Source of the DNA: Aquibacillus halophilus
GTDB taxonomy: Bacteria > Bacillota > Bacilli > Bacillales > Amphibacillaceae
Direction: 5' to 3'
Length of the DNA: 64,000 nt
Assembly: GCF_009649745.1 (NCBI RefSeq)
Contig: NZ_WJNG01000005.1
Location: 62,001 to 126,000, forward strand
The notes beneath the pieces were generated by a model, which saw nothing but the letters and a program-made list of their open reading frames with translations, ran no database searches and was not told where the DNA came from. Shown here piece after piece: positions 52,195 through 61,585 of this stretch; positions within the stretch are counted from its first letter, which is position 1; the number at the start of each line of letters is the position of its first letter. The position numbers and the translations under genes are program-made.

Positions 52195-53325
52195 ATGAGA
52201 CAAGTTACTTTAATTGCTACCGCAGCTATGGGATTAGAATCAATTGTTGCAAATGAGGTTCGTGACCTGGGTTATACAGACTTAACTGTTGAAAATGGAC
52301 GTGTCATCTTCACAGCCGATGTGACAGCGATACCTCGTTGTAATTTATGGTTACGAACTGCTGATCGTGTTAAATTACTTATCGGCCAATTTGAAGCAAA
52401 GAGCTTTGATGAATTATTTGAGAAAACAAAAGCATTACCTTGGGAAGATTTTATACCAGAGGATGGAGAATTTCCCGTCATTGGTAAATCAGTGAAGTCG
52501 ACCTTGTTTAGTGTCTCAGACTGCCAGTCCATCGTTAAGAAAGCGATTGTTGAGCGAATGAAGATAAAGTACGGGATCACCTCTTGGTTTGAGGAATCTG
52601 GAGCCTTTTATAGAGTGGAGATTGCTCTTTTAAAAGACGTTGCTACCTTAACCATTGATACATCAGGCGTTGGGTTACATAAAAGAGGATATCGTATAGG
52701 TCAAGGTGATGCACCGCTAAAAGAAACCTTAGCAGCAGCATTAATCAAATTAACTAATTGGAAGCCAGATTATCCATTTGTTGATCCGTTCTGTGGTTCT
52801 GGTACAATTCCAATTGAAGCAGCGTTAATCGGCCAAAACATTGCACCAGGTTTCAACCGTGAATTTGCTTCAGAAAACTGGTCAATAATACCATCAAACC
52901 TTTGGGAAAAAGCACTAGAAGAAGCAGAAGATTTGGCTAACTATGATCAAGTTTTAGATATCACAGGTTCCGATATTGACCACCGAATGATTGAAGTATC
53001 AAAAGATAACGCAATTGAGGCTGGTCTAGGAGATTTAGTAGATTGGAAACAAATGCAGGTAAGTGACCTTAACCCTAAAAAAAATAATGGCTACATCATT
53101 AGTAACCCACCATACGGGGAAAGATTAGGGGACAAAAAAGAAGTAGACAAAATGTACAAAGACTTAGGTCTGGCCATGCAAAGTTATCCGTCATGGAGTG
53201 TCTATGTTTTAACTTCTAACGAAGATTTTGAAACGTTATACGGTCTAAAAGCAACGAAAAAACGGAAGCTTTTTAACGGATTTATTAAAACAGATTACTA
53301 TCAATATTTTGGTAAACGTGTGTAA
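52195..53325 (+). CDS. ypsC: THUMP-domain RNA methyltransferase YpsC
   Basis: The 376-residue protein has an N-terminal ferredoxin-like/THUMP region (about 1-155) and a class I SAM methyltransferase domain with VDPFCGSGTIPIEAALIG near residues 196-213 and the amino-methyltransferase motif NPPYGERL near 304-311. It is of the RlmL/YcbY-N type, which methylates guanine N2 in 23S rRNA; the target is inferred from the family. GAAAGGAA precedes ATG. Confidence 0.92.
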   Translation: MRQVTLIATAAMGLESIVANEVRDLGYTDLTVENGRVIFTADVTAIPRCNLWLRTADRVKLLIGQFEAKSFDELFEKTKALPWEDFIPEDGEFPVIGKSVKSTLFSVSDCQSIVKKAIVERMKIKYGITSWFEESGAFYRVEIALLKDVATLTIDTSGVGLHKRGYRIGQGDAPLKETLAAALIKLTNWKPDYPFVDPFCGSGTIPIEAALIGQNIAPGFNREFASENWSIIPSNLWEKALEEAEDLANYDQVLDITGSDIDHRMIEVSKDNAIEAGLGDLVDWKQMQVSDLNPKKNNGYIISNPPYGERLGDKKEVDKMYKDLGLAMQSYPSWSVYVLTSNEDFETLYGLKATKKRKLFNGFIKTDYYQYFGKRV

Positions 53326-53430
53326 TATCGAGTTGTTTTCAGTGAAAGTGCGGTGATTACTCATCACTAACTGAGAAAAGCCGCTCGCACGTTCTATCTA
53401 TATTTGGCTTAAAGGAAAGGGGAGAGAAAT

Positions 53431-54930
53431 ATGACTTTAGGCAGTGAGTTGGAAAACGACTTTTTAGAGTTTCTTAAAGAAAAAAGCTCCTATGAAGAAG
53501 CGTTATCATTAATACAATGGGACTTAAGGACATATGCACCAAAAAAAGGAAGACAACAACGTGCAGATGTAATTGGATTTCTATCTCAAAAGCTACATCA
53601 TTTATCCACTTCAGATAAAATGAAGAATTTCATTGACGAGTTGAAAGGTCAAACTGAGAATATAATTATTAAGCATTCGATTGAGGAGTGCGAAGAAGAT
53701 TATAATCGGAATAAAAAAATACCGGAACAGGAATACAAAGAGTACATCATGCTTTGTACGGAATCAGAAACGATTTGGGAAGAAGCACGTGAGAAGAATG
53801 ACTTTACACTATTGCAACCCTATTTGGAGAAATTGGTTGATTATAATAAAAAGTTTGCTGAATATTGGGGCTATGAAAAAAATATATATGATGCATTGTT
53901 ACATATGTATGAACCAGGTGTAACGACAGAAGTCTTGGACGAAGTCTTTCCAAAACTTAGAAACTCATTGTCCAATTTGTTGACTCAAATAAACCAATCA
54001 ACGAATAAACCTGATCCTACAATATTACAACACCATTTCCCGAAAGATAAGCAAGAGCAATTCAGTTTAGAGATTCTTAAACGTATGGGTTATGACTTCC
54101 AGGCAGGTAGGTTGGATGAAACTGTACATCCCTTTGCTATATCTCTTAATGCTAACGATGTTCGTGTTACGACTCGTTATGACGAAGATGATTTTCGAAT
54201 GGCTGTATTTGGGACTATCCACGAAGGCGGACACGCATTATACGAACAGAACATAAGTAATTCATTAGCACAGACCCCACTTGCAACGGGTACATCGATG
54301 GGGATACATGAATCACAATCATTATTCTGGGAAAATTTAGTTGCGAGAAGTGAAGAATTTTGGACAAATCATTACCAATTGTTCAAATCATTTGCTCCGG
54401 ATCAATTTGAAAATGTTGAACTTCAAGATTTTTATCGCTCAATCAATGAAGTAAAAGCTTCTTTTGTAAGAATTGAAGCTGATGAGCTGACGTACTGCTT
54501 ACATATTATGGTACGATACGAATTGGAGAAGGCACTAATCAATGGAGAGATTGAAGTAAAGGATTTACCAGAATTATGGAATCAAAAAATGGAAGATTAT
54601 TTAGGTATCAGACCAAACTCAGATAAGAATGGCATTTTACAAGACATTCACTGGTCCGCTGGTAACTTTGGATATTTTCCTTCTTATGCATTAGGGTACA
54701 TGTATGCTGCACAGTTTCACCACAGCCTCACTAAGACAATGGATGTCGGTAAGGTAATAAAAGATGGTGACTTTGGTAAGGTGAAGGATTGGCTAGGCAT
54801 TAACATACATCAATACGGGAAAATGAAAAAGCCTTTACAGATTCTAAATGATGTGACTGGTGAATCATTAAATCCCCAATACTTGGTTAATTACCTAACC
54901 AACAAGTACAGTAAAATTTATCAGTTGTAA
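53431..54930 (+). CDS. ypwA: M32 metallocarboxypeptidase
   Basis: The 499-residue protein is a typical M32 (Taq type) carboxypeptidase. The zinc motif HEGGH is at residues 264-268 with ALYEQ following; the third ligand lies in GIHESQSLFWENLV. DVRVTTRYDED and NFGYFPSYALGYMYAAQ are family signatures. It cleaves C-terminal residues from peptides in the cytosol. GGGGAGAG precedes ATG. Confidence 0.95.
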   Translation: MTLGSELENDFLEFLKEKSSYEEALSLIQWDLRTYAPKKGRQQRADVIGFLSQKLHHLSTSDKMKNFIDELKGQTENIIIKHSIEECEEDYNRNKKIPEQEYKEYIMLCTESETIWEEAREKNDFTLLQPYLEKLVDYNKKFAEYWGYEKNIYDALLHMYEPGVTTEVLDEVFPKLRNSLSNLLTQINQSTNKPDPTILQHHFPKDKQEQFSLEILKRMGYDFQAGRLDETVHPFAISLNANDVRVTTRYDEDDFRMAVFGTIHEGGHALYEQNISNSLAQTPLATGTSMGIHESQSLFWENLVARSEEFWTNHYQLFKSFAPDQFENVELQDFYRSINEVKASFVRIEADELTYCLHIMVRYELEKALINGEIEVKDLPELWNQKMEDYLGIRPNSDKNGILQDIHWSAGNFGYFPSYALGYMYAAQFHHSLTKTMDVGKVIKDGDFGKVKDWLGINIHQYGKMKKPLQILNDVTGESLNPQYLVNYLTNKYSKIYQL

Positions 54931-54939
54931 TTCAAAATT

Positions 54940-54975
54940 AAAGCACACGCCAAAAGGCGTGTGCTTTAATTTTTA
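54940..54975. terminator. Bidirectional terminator between M32 and cba operon
   Basis: AAAGCACACGCC and GGCGTGTGCTTT form twelve perfect pairs around AAAA, with T-rich sequence on both sides. It serves the converging transcripts. Confidence 0.85.
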
Positions 54976-56622
54976 TTTAATTATAATATCAAATGGTGGA
55001 GAACCCGGTGGTGAATGCTGGATTATATCAATTACTGGAATTGTATAGGCAAACAGAATTAGTGCTATGGTTATCCCAATCCATAGTTTCCAATTTTCTA
55101 AGAACATTGGAGTTGGTTCTGCATTTTCGGATACCTTAGCAAGTGGAAATTCCTCAACACCTTTTGGTGCAGCCCAAACCATGTAAATGAAAATATAAAC
55201 CATTAGTATAATCCCAATAAATAGAATAGAACCTCCTACAGCTTGAGCTATTTGGTAGCTAATCCATTCACTAGCCTGTTCTGTTCCACCATAAGTGGAA
55301 TAGGAAGAACGACGAGGTGCGCCTAGTAAACCAGCTATATGCATGGAACCTGACATAATCGTCATACCAACAGTCCAGACTATTGTTTGAATAATACCTA
55401 GAGTATTAATCTTAGAAGTTAGTTTCCTTCCAGTTAAAGAAGGAATTAACCAGTACGATATACCGAAAAAGGTAAGTATTACTGTTGTTCCTACGGTTAG
55501 ATGGAAGTGACCAGTCACCCAAATCGTGTTATGCACAACTTGGTTCATTTGATTTGATGCATTTATGATACCGCCAGTACCGGCAGGGATAAAGAATATC
55601 ATACCTACCATTGGAGCAAAGAAACGTACATCTTTCCAGGGTAGACCTTTTAACCAACCAAATAACCCAGTATATCCTTTTTTCCTTCCCGTAATTTCAA
55701 ATGTAGCAAACATCGAAAAAGCAGTTAGTAATGAAGGAATAATAACCATAAACGTTAATACGACTTGGATAAACTTCCATAGTGGATCAATACCAGGCTC
55801 TGTCAACTGGTGGTGAAAACCAACTGGAATAGAAAACATTAAGAACAGTATAAACGCTAGTCTAGCTAATGAGTCACTGAATATTTTCCCACCAATAATT
55901 TTTGGTATAATTGCATACCAAGCCATATAAGCAGGTAGTAACCAGAAATAGACTAATGGATGACCAAAATACCAGAATAAAGTTCGACTTAACAATACAT
56001 TAATAGTGTCTACCATTCCTAGTGACCATGGGATAAATTGAAGGATAACAGTTGCTGCCACTCCCAAAGTTGCAATAAACCAAAGTAACATATTTATAAC
56101 TACCATGAATGCAAGAAGAGGGGACTTTTCTCCTTTGTTTTTCTTTTTCCATACATACAGTTGTCTAAAGTTAGTAAAGCAGCCAATCCAACTTCCGATA
56201 ACAACTAGCGCTAACCCAATATAAAATGTTGGGAAGGCTTTTAGAGGTGCATAAAATGTATATAAAACGTTTGCCTGCCCAAGCAAAATTGTAACAGCAG
56301 TAGTAACTGTACCAAATAACATAATCCAGAAACCAAACCAAGCACTATCTCTTTGTTTATCAGTCATTCCCACTGTCTTGCTCATTAGTGAAAATTGAAA
56401 ACCAATAATAAAGAAAGTAGTTAACACAAGTGCTAATATTACCCCATGTACAGTAAGTATTTGATAATAGCCAATTCCAAAAGGTAATGTAAATGTTCCT
56501 GCTCGTACCAAAGTTTGTAATAATCCCATTAATCCTCCGATAAATAATGAGACAAATGCAACATGCATATGAGCCATTACTAATTTGGAGTCAAACTTAT
56601 TCAAGTTAGTATTTGTTGTCAT
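54973..56622 (-). CDS. cbaA: b(a/o)3-type cytochrome c oxidase subunit I
   Basis: The 549-residue protein has about 13 membrane helices with heme and copper ligands: His in MAHMHVAFVSLFIGGLMG, the CuB His-Tyr pair in FGHPLVYFWLLPAY, His-His in PVGFHHQLTEPG, and the His-Phe-His heme pair in WVTGHFHLTVGTTV. It belongs to the family B (ba3) heme-copper oxidases, with the D-channel residues of type A not seen. It is the last gene of a three-gene operon, following subunits IIa and II. Confidence 0.95.
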   Translation of the reverse strand: MTTNTNLNKFDSKLVMAHMHVAFVSLFIGGLMGLLQTLVRAGTFTLPFGIGYYQILTVHGVILALVLTTFFIIGFQFSLMSKTVGMTDKQRDSAWFGFWIMLFGTVTTAVTILLGQANVLYTFYAPLKAFPTFYIGLALVVIGSWIGCFTNFRQLYVWKKKNKGEKSPLLAFMVVINMLLWFIATLGVAATVILQFIPWSLGMVDTINVLLSRTLFWYFGHPLVYFWLLPAYMAWYAIIPKIIGGKIFSDSLARLAFILFLMFSIPVGFHHQLTEPGIDPLWKFIQVVLTFMVIIPSLLTAFSMFATFEITGRKKGYTGLFGWLKGLPWKDVRFFAPMVGMIFFIPAGTGGIINASNQMNQVVHNTIWVTGHFHLTVGTTVILTFFGISYWLIPSLTGRKLTSKINTLGIIQTIVWTVGMTIMSGSMHIAGLLGAPRRSSYSTYGGTEQASEWISYQIAQAVGGSILFIGIILMVYIFIYMVWAAPKGVEEFPLAKVSENAEPTPMFLENWKLWIGITIALILFAYTIPVIDIIQHSPPGSPPFDIIIK

Positions 56623-56624
56623 GG

Positions 56625-57125
56625 TTAGTACACCTCCACAGTGCTGGCCATATAATGATGACCTGTTCCGCAGTATTCATTGCAGACTAGAGTATAAACA
56701 CCAGGCGTCTTTAATACAGTTTCCAATGAACTGATATGCCCTGGTTCAACCATCATATTTACATTTGTACCAGCTAAATGAAATCCGTGTACTACATCTA
56801 CCGTAGTTACTTGAAACAAGACAGTAGACCCAGCTGGAATTCTAATGTTTTTAACGGCGGACCCTTCTTCATCTAACCCAAGATCATAGTTAAAAGCAGA
56901 AGCTATTACACTAACAATATATTTATCATCATCAAGCTGACGAAGACCTAGGTTTTCTTCTCTGAAGGCTTCATGTGCTTCAACATTTTGTGGATCAATC
57001 GTAGCCAAATGACTCGGAGGTTGCATTCCTTTATAAAATGCACCAATTCCTAATACCGTTAAGAACAAGATTAATGATCCAATTCCAAATATAAGCCACA
57101 GTTTTTCGTATTTGTGTAAATGCAT
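56625..57125 (-). CDS. cbaB: ba3-type cytochrome c oxidase subunit II
   Basis: The 166-residue protein has one N-terminal membrane helix (about 10-32) and an outward cupredoxin domain with the CuA site: His in VVHGFHLAGTNVNMM and Cys-x3-Cys-x3-His in CNEYCGTGHHYM. It accepts electrons from cytochrome c. Subunit I starts two bases after its stop, and it follows the IIa gene by 34 bases. Confidence 0.95.
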   Translation of the reverse strand: MHLHKYEKLWLIFGIGSLILFLTVLGIGAFYKGMQPPSHLATIDPQNVEAHEAFREENLGLRQLDDDKYIVSVIASAFNYDLGLDEEGSAVKNIRIPAGSTVLFQVTTVDVVHGFHLAGTNVNMMVEPGHISSLETVLKTPGVYTLVCNEYCGTGHHYMASTVEVY

Positions 57126-57159
57126 AAACTTTCCCCCTTACAATCTATCAAATTGTTTA

Positions 57160-57312
57160 CTAACGTGCGACGAACAATGCAAAGACAATAAACCAACTAA
57201 CTACAATAAATGCACCAATACTAAAAACAGCAATCAATGTACCTTTTAATTCAGGTTCCGATTCCGATGCGGGTTGCTTATTCTCTTTTTGTAGTGGATT
57301 TATATTAGACAT
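57160..57312 (-). CDS. Cytochrome c oxidase subunit IIa
   Basis: This 50-residue gene reads MSNINPLQKENKQPASESEP, then ELKGTLIAVFSIGAFIVV and WFIVFALFVAR. It has a polar N-terminus and one membrane helix, the layout of subunit IIa of ba3 oxidases. The helix replaces the second helix missing from subunit II. AAAAGGGGTGAAA precedes the ATG. It is the first gene of the oxidase operon. Confidence 0.85.
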   Translation of the reverse strand: MSNINPLQKENKQPASESEPELKGTLIAVFSIGAFIVVSWFIVFALFVAR

Positions 57313-57584
57313 TGATCTTTCACCCCTTTTATACTTACTTCACTAATTATGTTACATGAAAAATCCGAGTTAGTGGGCAGTAAATCCTATGATTCACAAA
57401 TTTCTCATAAATGGCCAATTCACCTATTATTTAAATTTTTCAAACCTTTTTGTTTATAAAGTTTGTGACAATAATGTGAACTTTTATGGAGATAATTACC
57501 AAATTAAGCGGGTTTTTCAAGGTTGATTTGGTGGGTGTGAGGAAAAACTAAAGTTATCTTTGCTATTTACTAATGGATTTGAAA
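57313..57584. other. Intergenic region upstream of the oxidase operon
   Basis: The region is AT-rich and holds no open frame. Two TGTGA half-sites spaced eleven bases (57464 and 57475) lie about 160 bases before the IIa start, loosely recalling FNR/Rex-type half-sites but in tandem, not inverted. No clear promoter is seen on either strand. Confidence 0.4.
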
Positions 57585-57620
57585 TAAAAAAGAGTCTTGA
57601 AAGTAATACTTTCAAGACTC
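57585..57620 (-). terminator. Rho-independent terminator after the lipoprotein gene
   Basis: On the - strand GAGTCTTGAAAG and CTTTCAAGACTC form twelve perfect pairs around TATTA, followed by TTTTTTATTTC. Confidence 0.9.
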
Positions 57621-57627
57621 CAATATA

Positions 57628-58197
57628 TTAGCTAAATGCAGCTGACATATCAGGAACTATTAATTCAAGTTCCTCATATAGAGAAGCAATTGTACTTTGA
57701 AATTCATCCCACTTGGATTGTGCAGATGAAAAGTCAATCTCTTCAGCATCCAAAGCTGTTTGAACTTCACTATAGTAATCATTCAATGAAGAAATTGCAG
57801 TTTGGTATTGTTCTTGTAATTCGTCTGGCATTTCTGCATTCACTTCATAGTTTTCAAGCGCTGCTTGTGCTTCTTCTGCAGCAATTTTTGCTTCATCGGC
57901 AAGTGCTTGAAGATCTTCTTCTGATAATTCTTCGTTTCCAACAGAAGCTTGATAGTTATTAATTTCTCGTTGGAATGGAGTTACTTTTTCAGCAAGTTCC
58001 AATTGTTCGTTTAGTAAAGCTGATTTTGTTTCTTGTGATCCATGCTCTTCAGTATTGGTAGCTTGCTCTTCAGTTTCTTGTGTTTCCGTTTCTTCCTGGT
58101 TGTTCTCTGCATTATCAGTTGATTCTTCGTTTGTTTGTGAACATCCAGCTAAAAATAATGCAAAAACTAAACCAAATACTAATAAAAATTGTTTCAT
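57628..58197 (-). CDS. Glu-rich lipoprotein of unknown function
   Basis: The 189-residue protein has a lipoprotein signal with lipobox LAGC (Cys19), a low-complexity acidic Glu/Asn/Thr linker (about 21-60) and a long helical region (about 62-180) with Glu, Ala and Gln in coiled-coil spacing. This is like cell-wall-associated lipoproteins of the YkyA type, but I cannot assign it firmly. It is monocistronic with its own terminator; GGTGGAG precedes ATG. Confidence 0.7.
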   Translation of the reverse strand: MKQFLLVFGLVFALFLAGCSQTNEESTDNAENNQEETETQETEEQATNTEEHGSQETKSALLNEQLELAEKVTPFQREINNYQASVGNEELSEEDLQALADEAKIAAEEAQAALENYEVNAEMPDELQEQYQTAISSLNDYYSEVQTALDAEEIDFSSAQSKWDEFQSTIASLYEELELIVPDMSAAFS

Positions 58198-58337
58198 GTT
58201 GACTCCACCTTACTTCATATTTAATGTATCTCAGTACAAGTTTAATACCCTAATTTTGAAAAGTAAAGAATCCTTAAAAATGTCATAATAGTAGAATAGT
58301 TATGAATATTTCGTTAAATGAAAAGGAGAGAACAACG

Positions 58338-59105
58338 TTGTATTTACCTAGTTTTAACCTGGAAGGAAAACTTGCTGTAGTCACAGGTTCTACAAAAGGA
58401 ATTGGAAGGGCGATTGCACTTGCCTATGCAGAAGCAGGAGCTAACGTAATCTTAATATCGCGAACAGAAACAGAGTTACTGAGGGTTAAATCAGAAATAG
58501 AGGCTTATGGAAGAAAAGCTTATACAATCTGTAGTGATGTGAAAGATTACTCTTATATAATTGAACAAGTGGATTTTATTATTGGACAAACACCTATTGA
58601 TATTTGGGTTAACAATGCAGGAATGAATATTAGAAGTGAAGCACTAGATGTTACAGAAGACGAATGGGATCGTATTGTTGACATAAATATGAAAAGTTCA
58701 TTTTTCTTAGCTCAAGCAGCTGCGAAAAGAATGAAAAATTACAAACAGGGTAAAATCATTAATATTTCATCAGTTGGTGGACATGTAGCTTTGCCTACAG
58801 GTGTTGTCTATGCAATGACTAAAAGTGCTTTAATTCAAATGACAAAAAATTTAGCTATGGAATGTGGAAAGTACGGCATTAATGTTAACGCTATAGGCCC
58901 ATGGTACTTTCCAACTTCATTAACAGAAAAACTGCTAGAAGATAAACAGTATGTAAGTGATATCCTCTCAAGAACACCATTAAATCGCCTTGGAAAACTT
59001 GAAGAATTAGCTGGAACAGCAGTATTTTTGGGGTCAGAGGCAAGTAACTACATTACTGGACAAACGATTTTTGTTGATGGGGGAATGACCATCTATGGAT
59101 TTTAA
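58338..59105 (+). CDS. Short-chain dehydrogenase/reductase
   Basis: The protein has about 255 residues. The NAD(P) motif TGSTKGIGRAIA is near residues 14-25, NNAG near 90-93, and the catalytic Ser in ISSVGG with Tyr-x3-Lys in YAMTKSALIQMTKN near 157-170. It ends in ITGQTIFVDGGMTIYGF, the closed form of the classical family. TTG 58338 behind AAAGGAGAG is preferred to ATG 58302, which lies before that site. Gluconate 5-dehydrogenase and 3-oxoacyl-ACP reductase are the nearest subfamilies; the substrate is not known. It is directly upstream of the type III polyketide synthase genes, but a terminator lies between. Confidence 0.88.
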   Translation: MYLPSFNLEGKLAVVTGSTKGIGRAIALAYAEAGANVILISRTETELLRVKSEIEAYGRKAYTICSDVKDYSYIIEQVDFIIGQTPIDIWVNNAGMNIRSEALDVTEDEWDRIVDINMKSSFFLAQAAAKRMKNYKQGKIINISSVGGHVALPTGVVYAMTKSALIQMTKNLAMECGKYGINVNAIGPWYFPTSLTEKLLEDKQYVSDILSRTPLNRLGKLEELAGTAVFLGSEASNYITGQTIFVDGGMTIYGF

Positions 59106-59117
59106 ATAATCAATTAT

Positions 59118-59147
59118 AAAAAGCATTGATTCTAATGCTTTTTTTTT
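59118..59147 (+). terminator. Rho-independent terminator after the SDR gene
   Basis: AAAAAGCATT and AATGCTTTTT pair around GATTCT, followed by further T. Confidence 0.8.
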
Positions 59148-59206
59148 ACCTATTTGTGATAATTACAGTATTAAAGTGCAAGCTATTACTAAAAAGGTGA
59201 GATTCT

Positions 59207-60295
59207 ATGTCATATATTTCTTCTGTTGGAATAAGTACCCCGGAACATAATCTTTCTCAAAATGATGTGAAACAATTCGTAACAGCTAATTTTCCACGGC
59301 CTAAAAGAGACATCGAAAGACTATTACCAATTTTTGAAAATGCGAACATTTCTAACCGTCAATTTGTTGTAGAGCAATCATGGTTTGAGAGGGAACATTC
59401 CTTTGAAGAGCGTAATAGTTTGTATCAACAAAAAGCAATTGAACATGGTGAAAGAGCAATAAATCACTGTTTAACAAACACTGACTTCTTAACAAAAACG
59501 ATTCCATATGAAGCGGTCGATGCAATTATTTTTGTCTCAAGTACTGGAATTTCTACGCCATCTATCGATGCACATTTATTAAACAGAAATAAGTTTCGTG
59601 ATGATGTAGTCCGAATTCCTTTATGGGGATTAGGATGTGCCGGTGGTGCTAGTGGATTGGCAAGAGCAAAGGATTGGCTAACTTCGCACACTAAAAGTTG
59701 TGTTTTGGTTGTGTGTGTTGAACTGTGTAGCTTAACCTTTCAAAAAGACGATTCCAAAAAGAGCAATTTTATTGGGACAGCTTTGTTTGGAGATGGGATA
59801 GCTGCAGCGTTAGTTATCGGTGAAGAATCTAGCTTTTTAAATAATAGAAGGGGCCTATCACCAAAAATCGGTTTAACAAGTTCTAAATTAAAAAAAGATA
59901 GCTTAGATGTTATGGGTTGGGATTTCACTGGCCATGGATTTGAAGTGGTGTTTTCCAAAAGCATTCCACAATTAGTTAATACCTTTTGGAAAGAACATCT
60001 TGAAATATTTTTGCAGGAATTAGGTCTAACAAGGAAGGACATACCTTTTTTTGTTGCACATCCGGGCGGAAAAAAAGTATTGGAGGCAATGGAAGGGGTA
60101 CTTGAAATTACTAGTGAAGCATTGGACCACTCATATCAAGTGTTGAATCGACATGGCAATATGTCATCGTCTACAGTCCTATACATTTTAGCAGAATGGA
60201 TGAAAGAAGATATCAGTGCAGGAGAAAAAAGTATATTGTCTGCGCTTGGTCCAGGTTTTAGCTCTGAATTACTAAGTTTGGAGTGGTCCTCATGA
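59207..60295 (+). CDS. bpsA: Type III polyketide synthase (alkylpyrone synthase BpsA)
   Basis: The 362-residue chalcone-synthase-like enzyme carries the catalytic Cys144 in LWGLGCAGGASGL, His in FFVAHPGGKKVLEAME and Asn in RHGNMSSSTVLYIL. B. subtilis BpsA makes alkylpyrones from fatty acyl-CoA and malonyl-CoA. The stop overlaps the bpsB ATG. AAAAGGTGAG precedes the start. Confidence 0.94.
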   Translation: MSYISSVGISTPEHNLSQNDVKQFVTANFPRPKRDIERLLPIFENANISNRQFVVEQSWFEREHSFEERNSLYQQKAIEHGERAINHCLTNTDFLTKTIPYEAVDAIIFVSSTGISTPSIDAHLLNRNKFRDDVVRIPLWGLGCAGGASGLARAKDWLTSHTKSCVLVVCVELCSLTFQKDDSKKSNFIGTALFGDGIAAALVIGEESSFLNNRRGLSPKIGLTSSKLKKDSLDVMGWDFTGHGFEVVFSKSIPQLVNTFWKEHLEIFLQELGLTRKDIPFFVAHPGGKKVLEAMEGVLEITSEALDHSYQVLNRHGNMSSSTVLYILAEWMKEDISAGEKSILSALGPGFSSELLSLEWSS

Positions 60296-60810
60296 CAATA
60301 GGATTATGGATTATTTTTCTCTTTTTAATTTTTCAGCGACTAGTAGAACTTGTAATAGCAAGAAGTAATGAAAAATGGATGATACAGCGTGGGGCGATAG
60401 AAACTGGGGAATCACATTATAAATGGTTTGTGATAACTCATTGTTTTTTTTTCGTTTTCATACTATTCGAGGTGTTTATTAATTCAGAAAAAATTGCTCT
60501 TTCACCATTACTATTTATCATATTTTTATCCACTCAAATTTTTAGGGTTTGGTGTATTGCTTCACTAGGTAGATATTGGAATACTAAAATTATTGTTCTC
60601 CCTGGGGCTAATCTAATTAGGAAGGGACCTTATAGTTTTCTTAAACACCCGAATTATTTAATAGTAGGAATAGAACTATTCGTCATTCCATTGATGTTTC
60701 AAGCATATATCACTTCTATTTTATTTCCAATTCTCCACCTTTTACTTTTATACATCCGAATTCCAAAAGAAGAACAAGCATTACTTGAGCTAAATACCAA
60801 TAATGAATAG
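60292..60810 (+). CDS. bpsB: Isoprenylcysteine-type methyltransferase BpsB (YpbQ)
   Basis: The 172-residue membrane protein has four to five helices and the ICMT-type signature GRYWNTKIIVLPGANLIRKG (about residues 94-113), KHPNYLIVGIEL and a terminal EEQALLELN. B. subtilis BpsB O-methylates alkylpyrones made by BpsA. The ATG overlaps the bpsA stop by four bases; a GTG at 60283 inside bpsA is not used. Confidence 0.9.
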   Translation: MTIGLWIIFLFLIFQRLVELVIARSNEKWMIQRGAIETGESHYKWFVITHCFFFVFILFEVFINSEKIALSPLLFIIFLSTQIFRVWCIASLGRYWNTKIIVLPGANLIRKGPYSFLKHPNYLIVGIELFVIPLMFQAYITSILFPILHLLLLYIRIPKEEQALLELNTNNE

Positions 60811-60912
60811 TATGGTCAATAACGATGTAGACAAACTGATGTTCGTAAATTATACTATTTATAGATAGAGAACTTTTAGAATTTTGTATTTTAGTAATCG
60901 AGGTGTCCCTAC

Positions 60913-61185
60913 ATGAGGAAAATAGACCAATTAGGATTTTATATTGAAGATTTATGGTCAAAGGGATTCAAATTGACTGATGAAGAAGTGCATTTCATAT
61001 ACTTCGGCAAGAATTCTACAAATGCGCCTGAATGGAAAGTGAAAATGGCAATAAAGGAAACATTGCGTGTTCAGTATTCGTTTGACAGAAGCTTTTTCCT
61101 CAGTCTCCTAGAATCTTTAAATAAAGAAACGATTAAGACTAGAAAAGAAGCTAGTACTATGCTTAGACATAGAGGACTACCCTAA
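60913..61185 (+). CDS. Small protein of unknown function
   Basis: I do not recognise this 90-residue protein with certainty; it may belong to a small Bacillaceae DUF family (DUF6123 is a guess). It reads IDQLGFYIEDLWSKGFKLTD, FIYFGKNSTNAPEWKVKMAI, and SFDRSFFLSLLESL. It is helical, basic and soluble. The ribosome binding site is weak (GAGGTG, twelve bases from ATG). It is convergent with the RNase H-like gene, with only nine bases between them. Confidence 0.65.
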   Translation: MRKIDQLGFYIEDLWSKGFKLTDEEVHFIYFGKNSTNAPEWKVKMAIKETLRVQYSFDRSFFLSLLESLNKETIKTRKEASTMLRHRGLP

Positions 61186-61194
61186 AAGTATAGA

Positions 61195-61584
61195 CTAGCT
61201 ATTGTGGATTGCTTTTCTTGCCAAACGATCTGCATGCTTGTTTTGCTTTTCAGGTATCCATTTAATAAAAAAATGCGGAAATTCTTTTGAATTTTTAAGG
61301 ATTTTTTCTAATAAATGGATATACTTAACATTTTTAGTGAATTCTTTCTCAACGACATCTACTACTAATTTGGAGTCCGATCGAAAAGACAAAATCTCAT
61401 TCGGAAATTGCTGTTTACACAGCTCTAGGGCTTTAATAACAGCCCAAAATTCCGCTTCATGATTTGATAATTTACCAAGGTGATAACTATATTCATGTTT
61501 ATTAGAACCATCAATGATGTAAATACCCGCCCCGCTTAATCCAGGATCGCCACTTGCTGCTCCATCAGTATATATTTCAATCAT
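61195..61584 (-). CDS. Ribonuclease HI-like protein
   Basis: The 129-residue protein has the RNase H fold with the likely catalytic residues Asp7 in IYTDGAASGD, Glu45 in NHEAEFWAVIKAL, Asp70 in RSDSKLVV and Asp119 in NKHADRLAR. It corresponds to the YpdQ/YpeP family of B. subtilis; whether it cuts RNA-DNA hybrids is uncertain, as related Bacillus proteins lack activity. It follows ypdP by one base on the same strand and shares the riboswitch-controlled transcript. Confidence 0.85.
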   Translation of the reverse strand: MIEIYTDGAASGDPGLSGAGIYIIDGSNKHEYSYHLGKLSNHEAEFWAVIKALELCKQQFPNEILSFRSDSKLVVDVVEKEFTKNVKYIHLLEKILKNSKEFPHFFIKWIPEKQNKHADRLARKAIHNS

Positions 61585-61585
61585 A

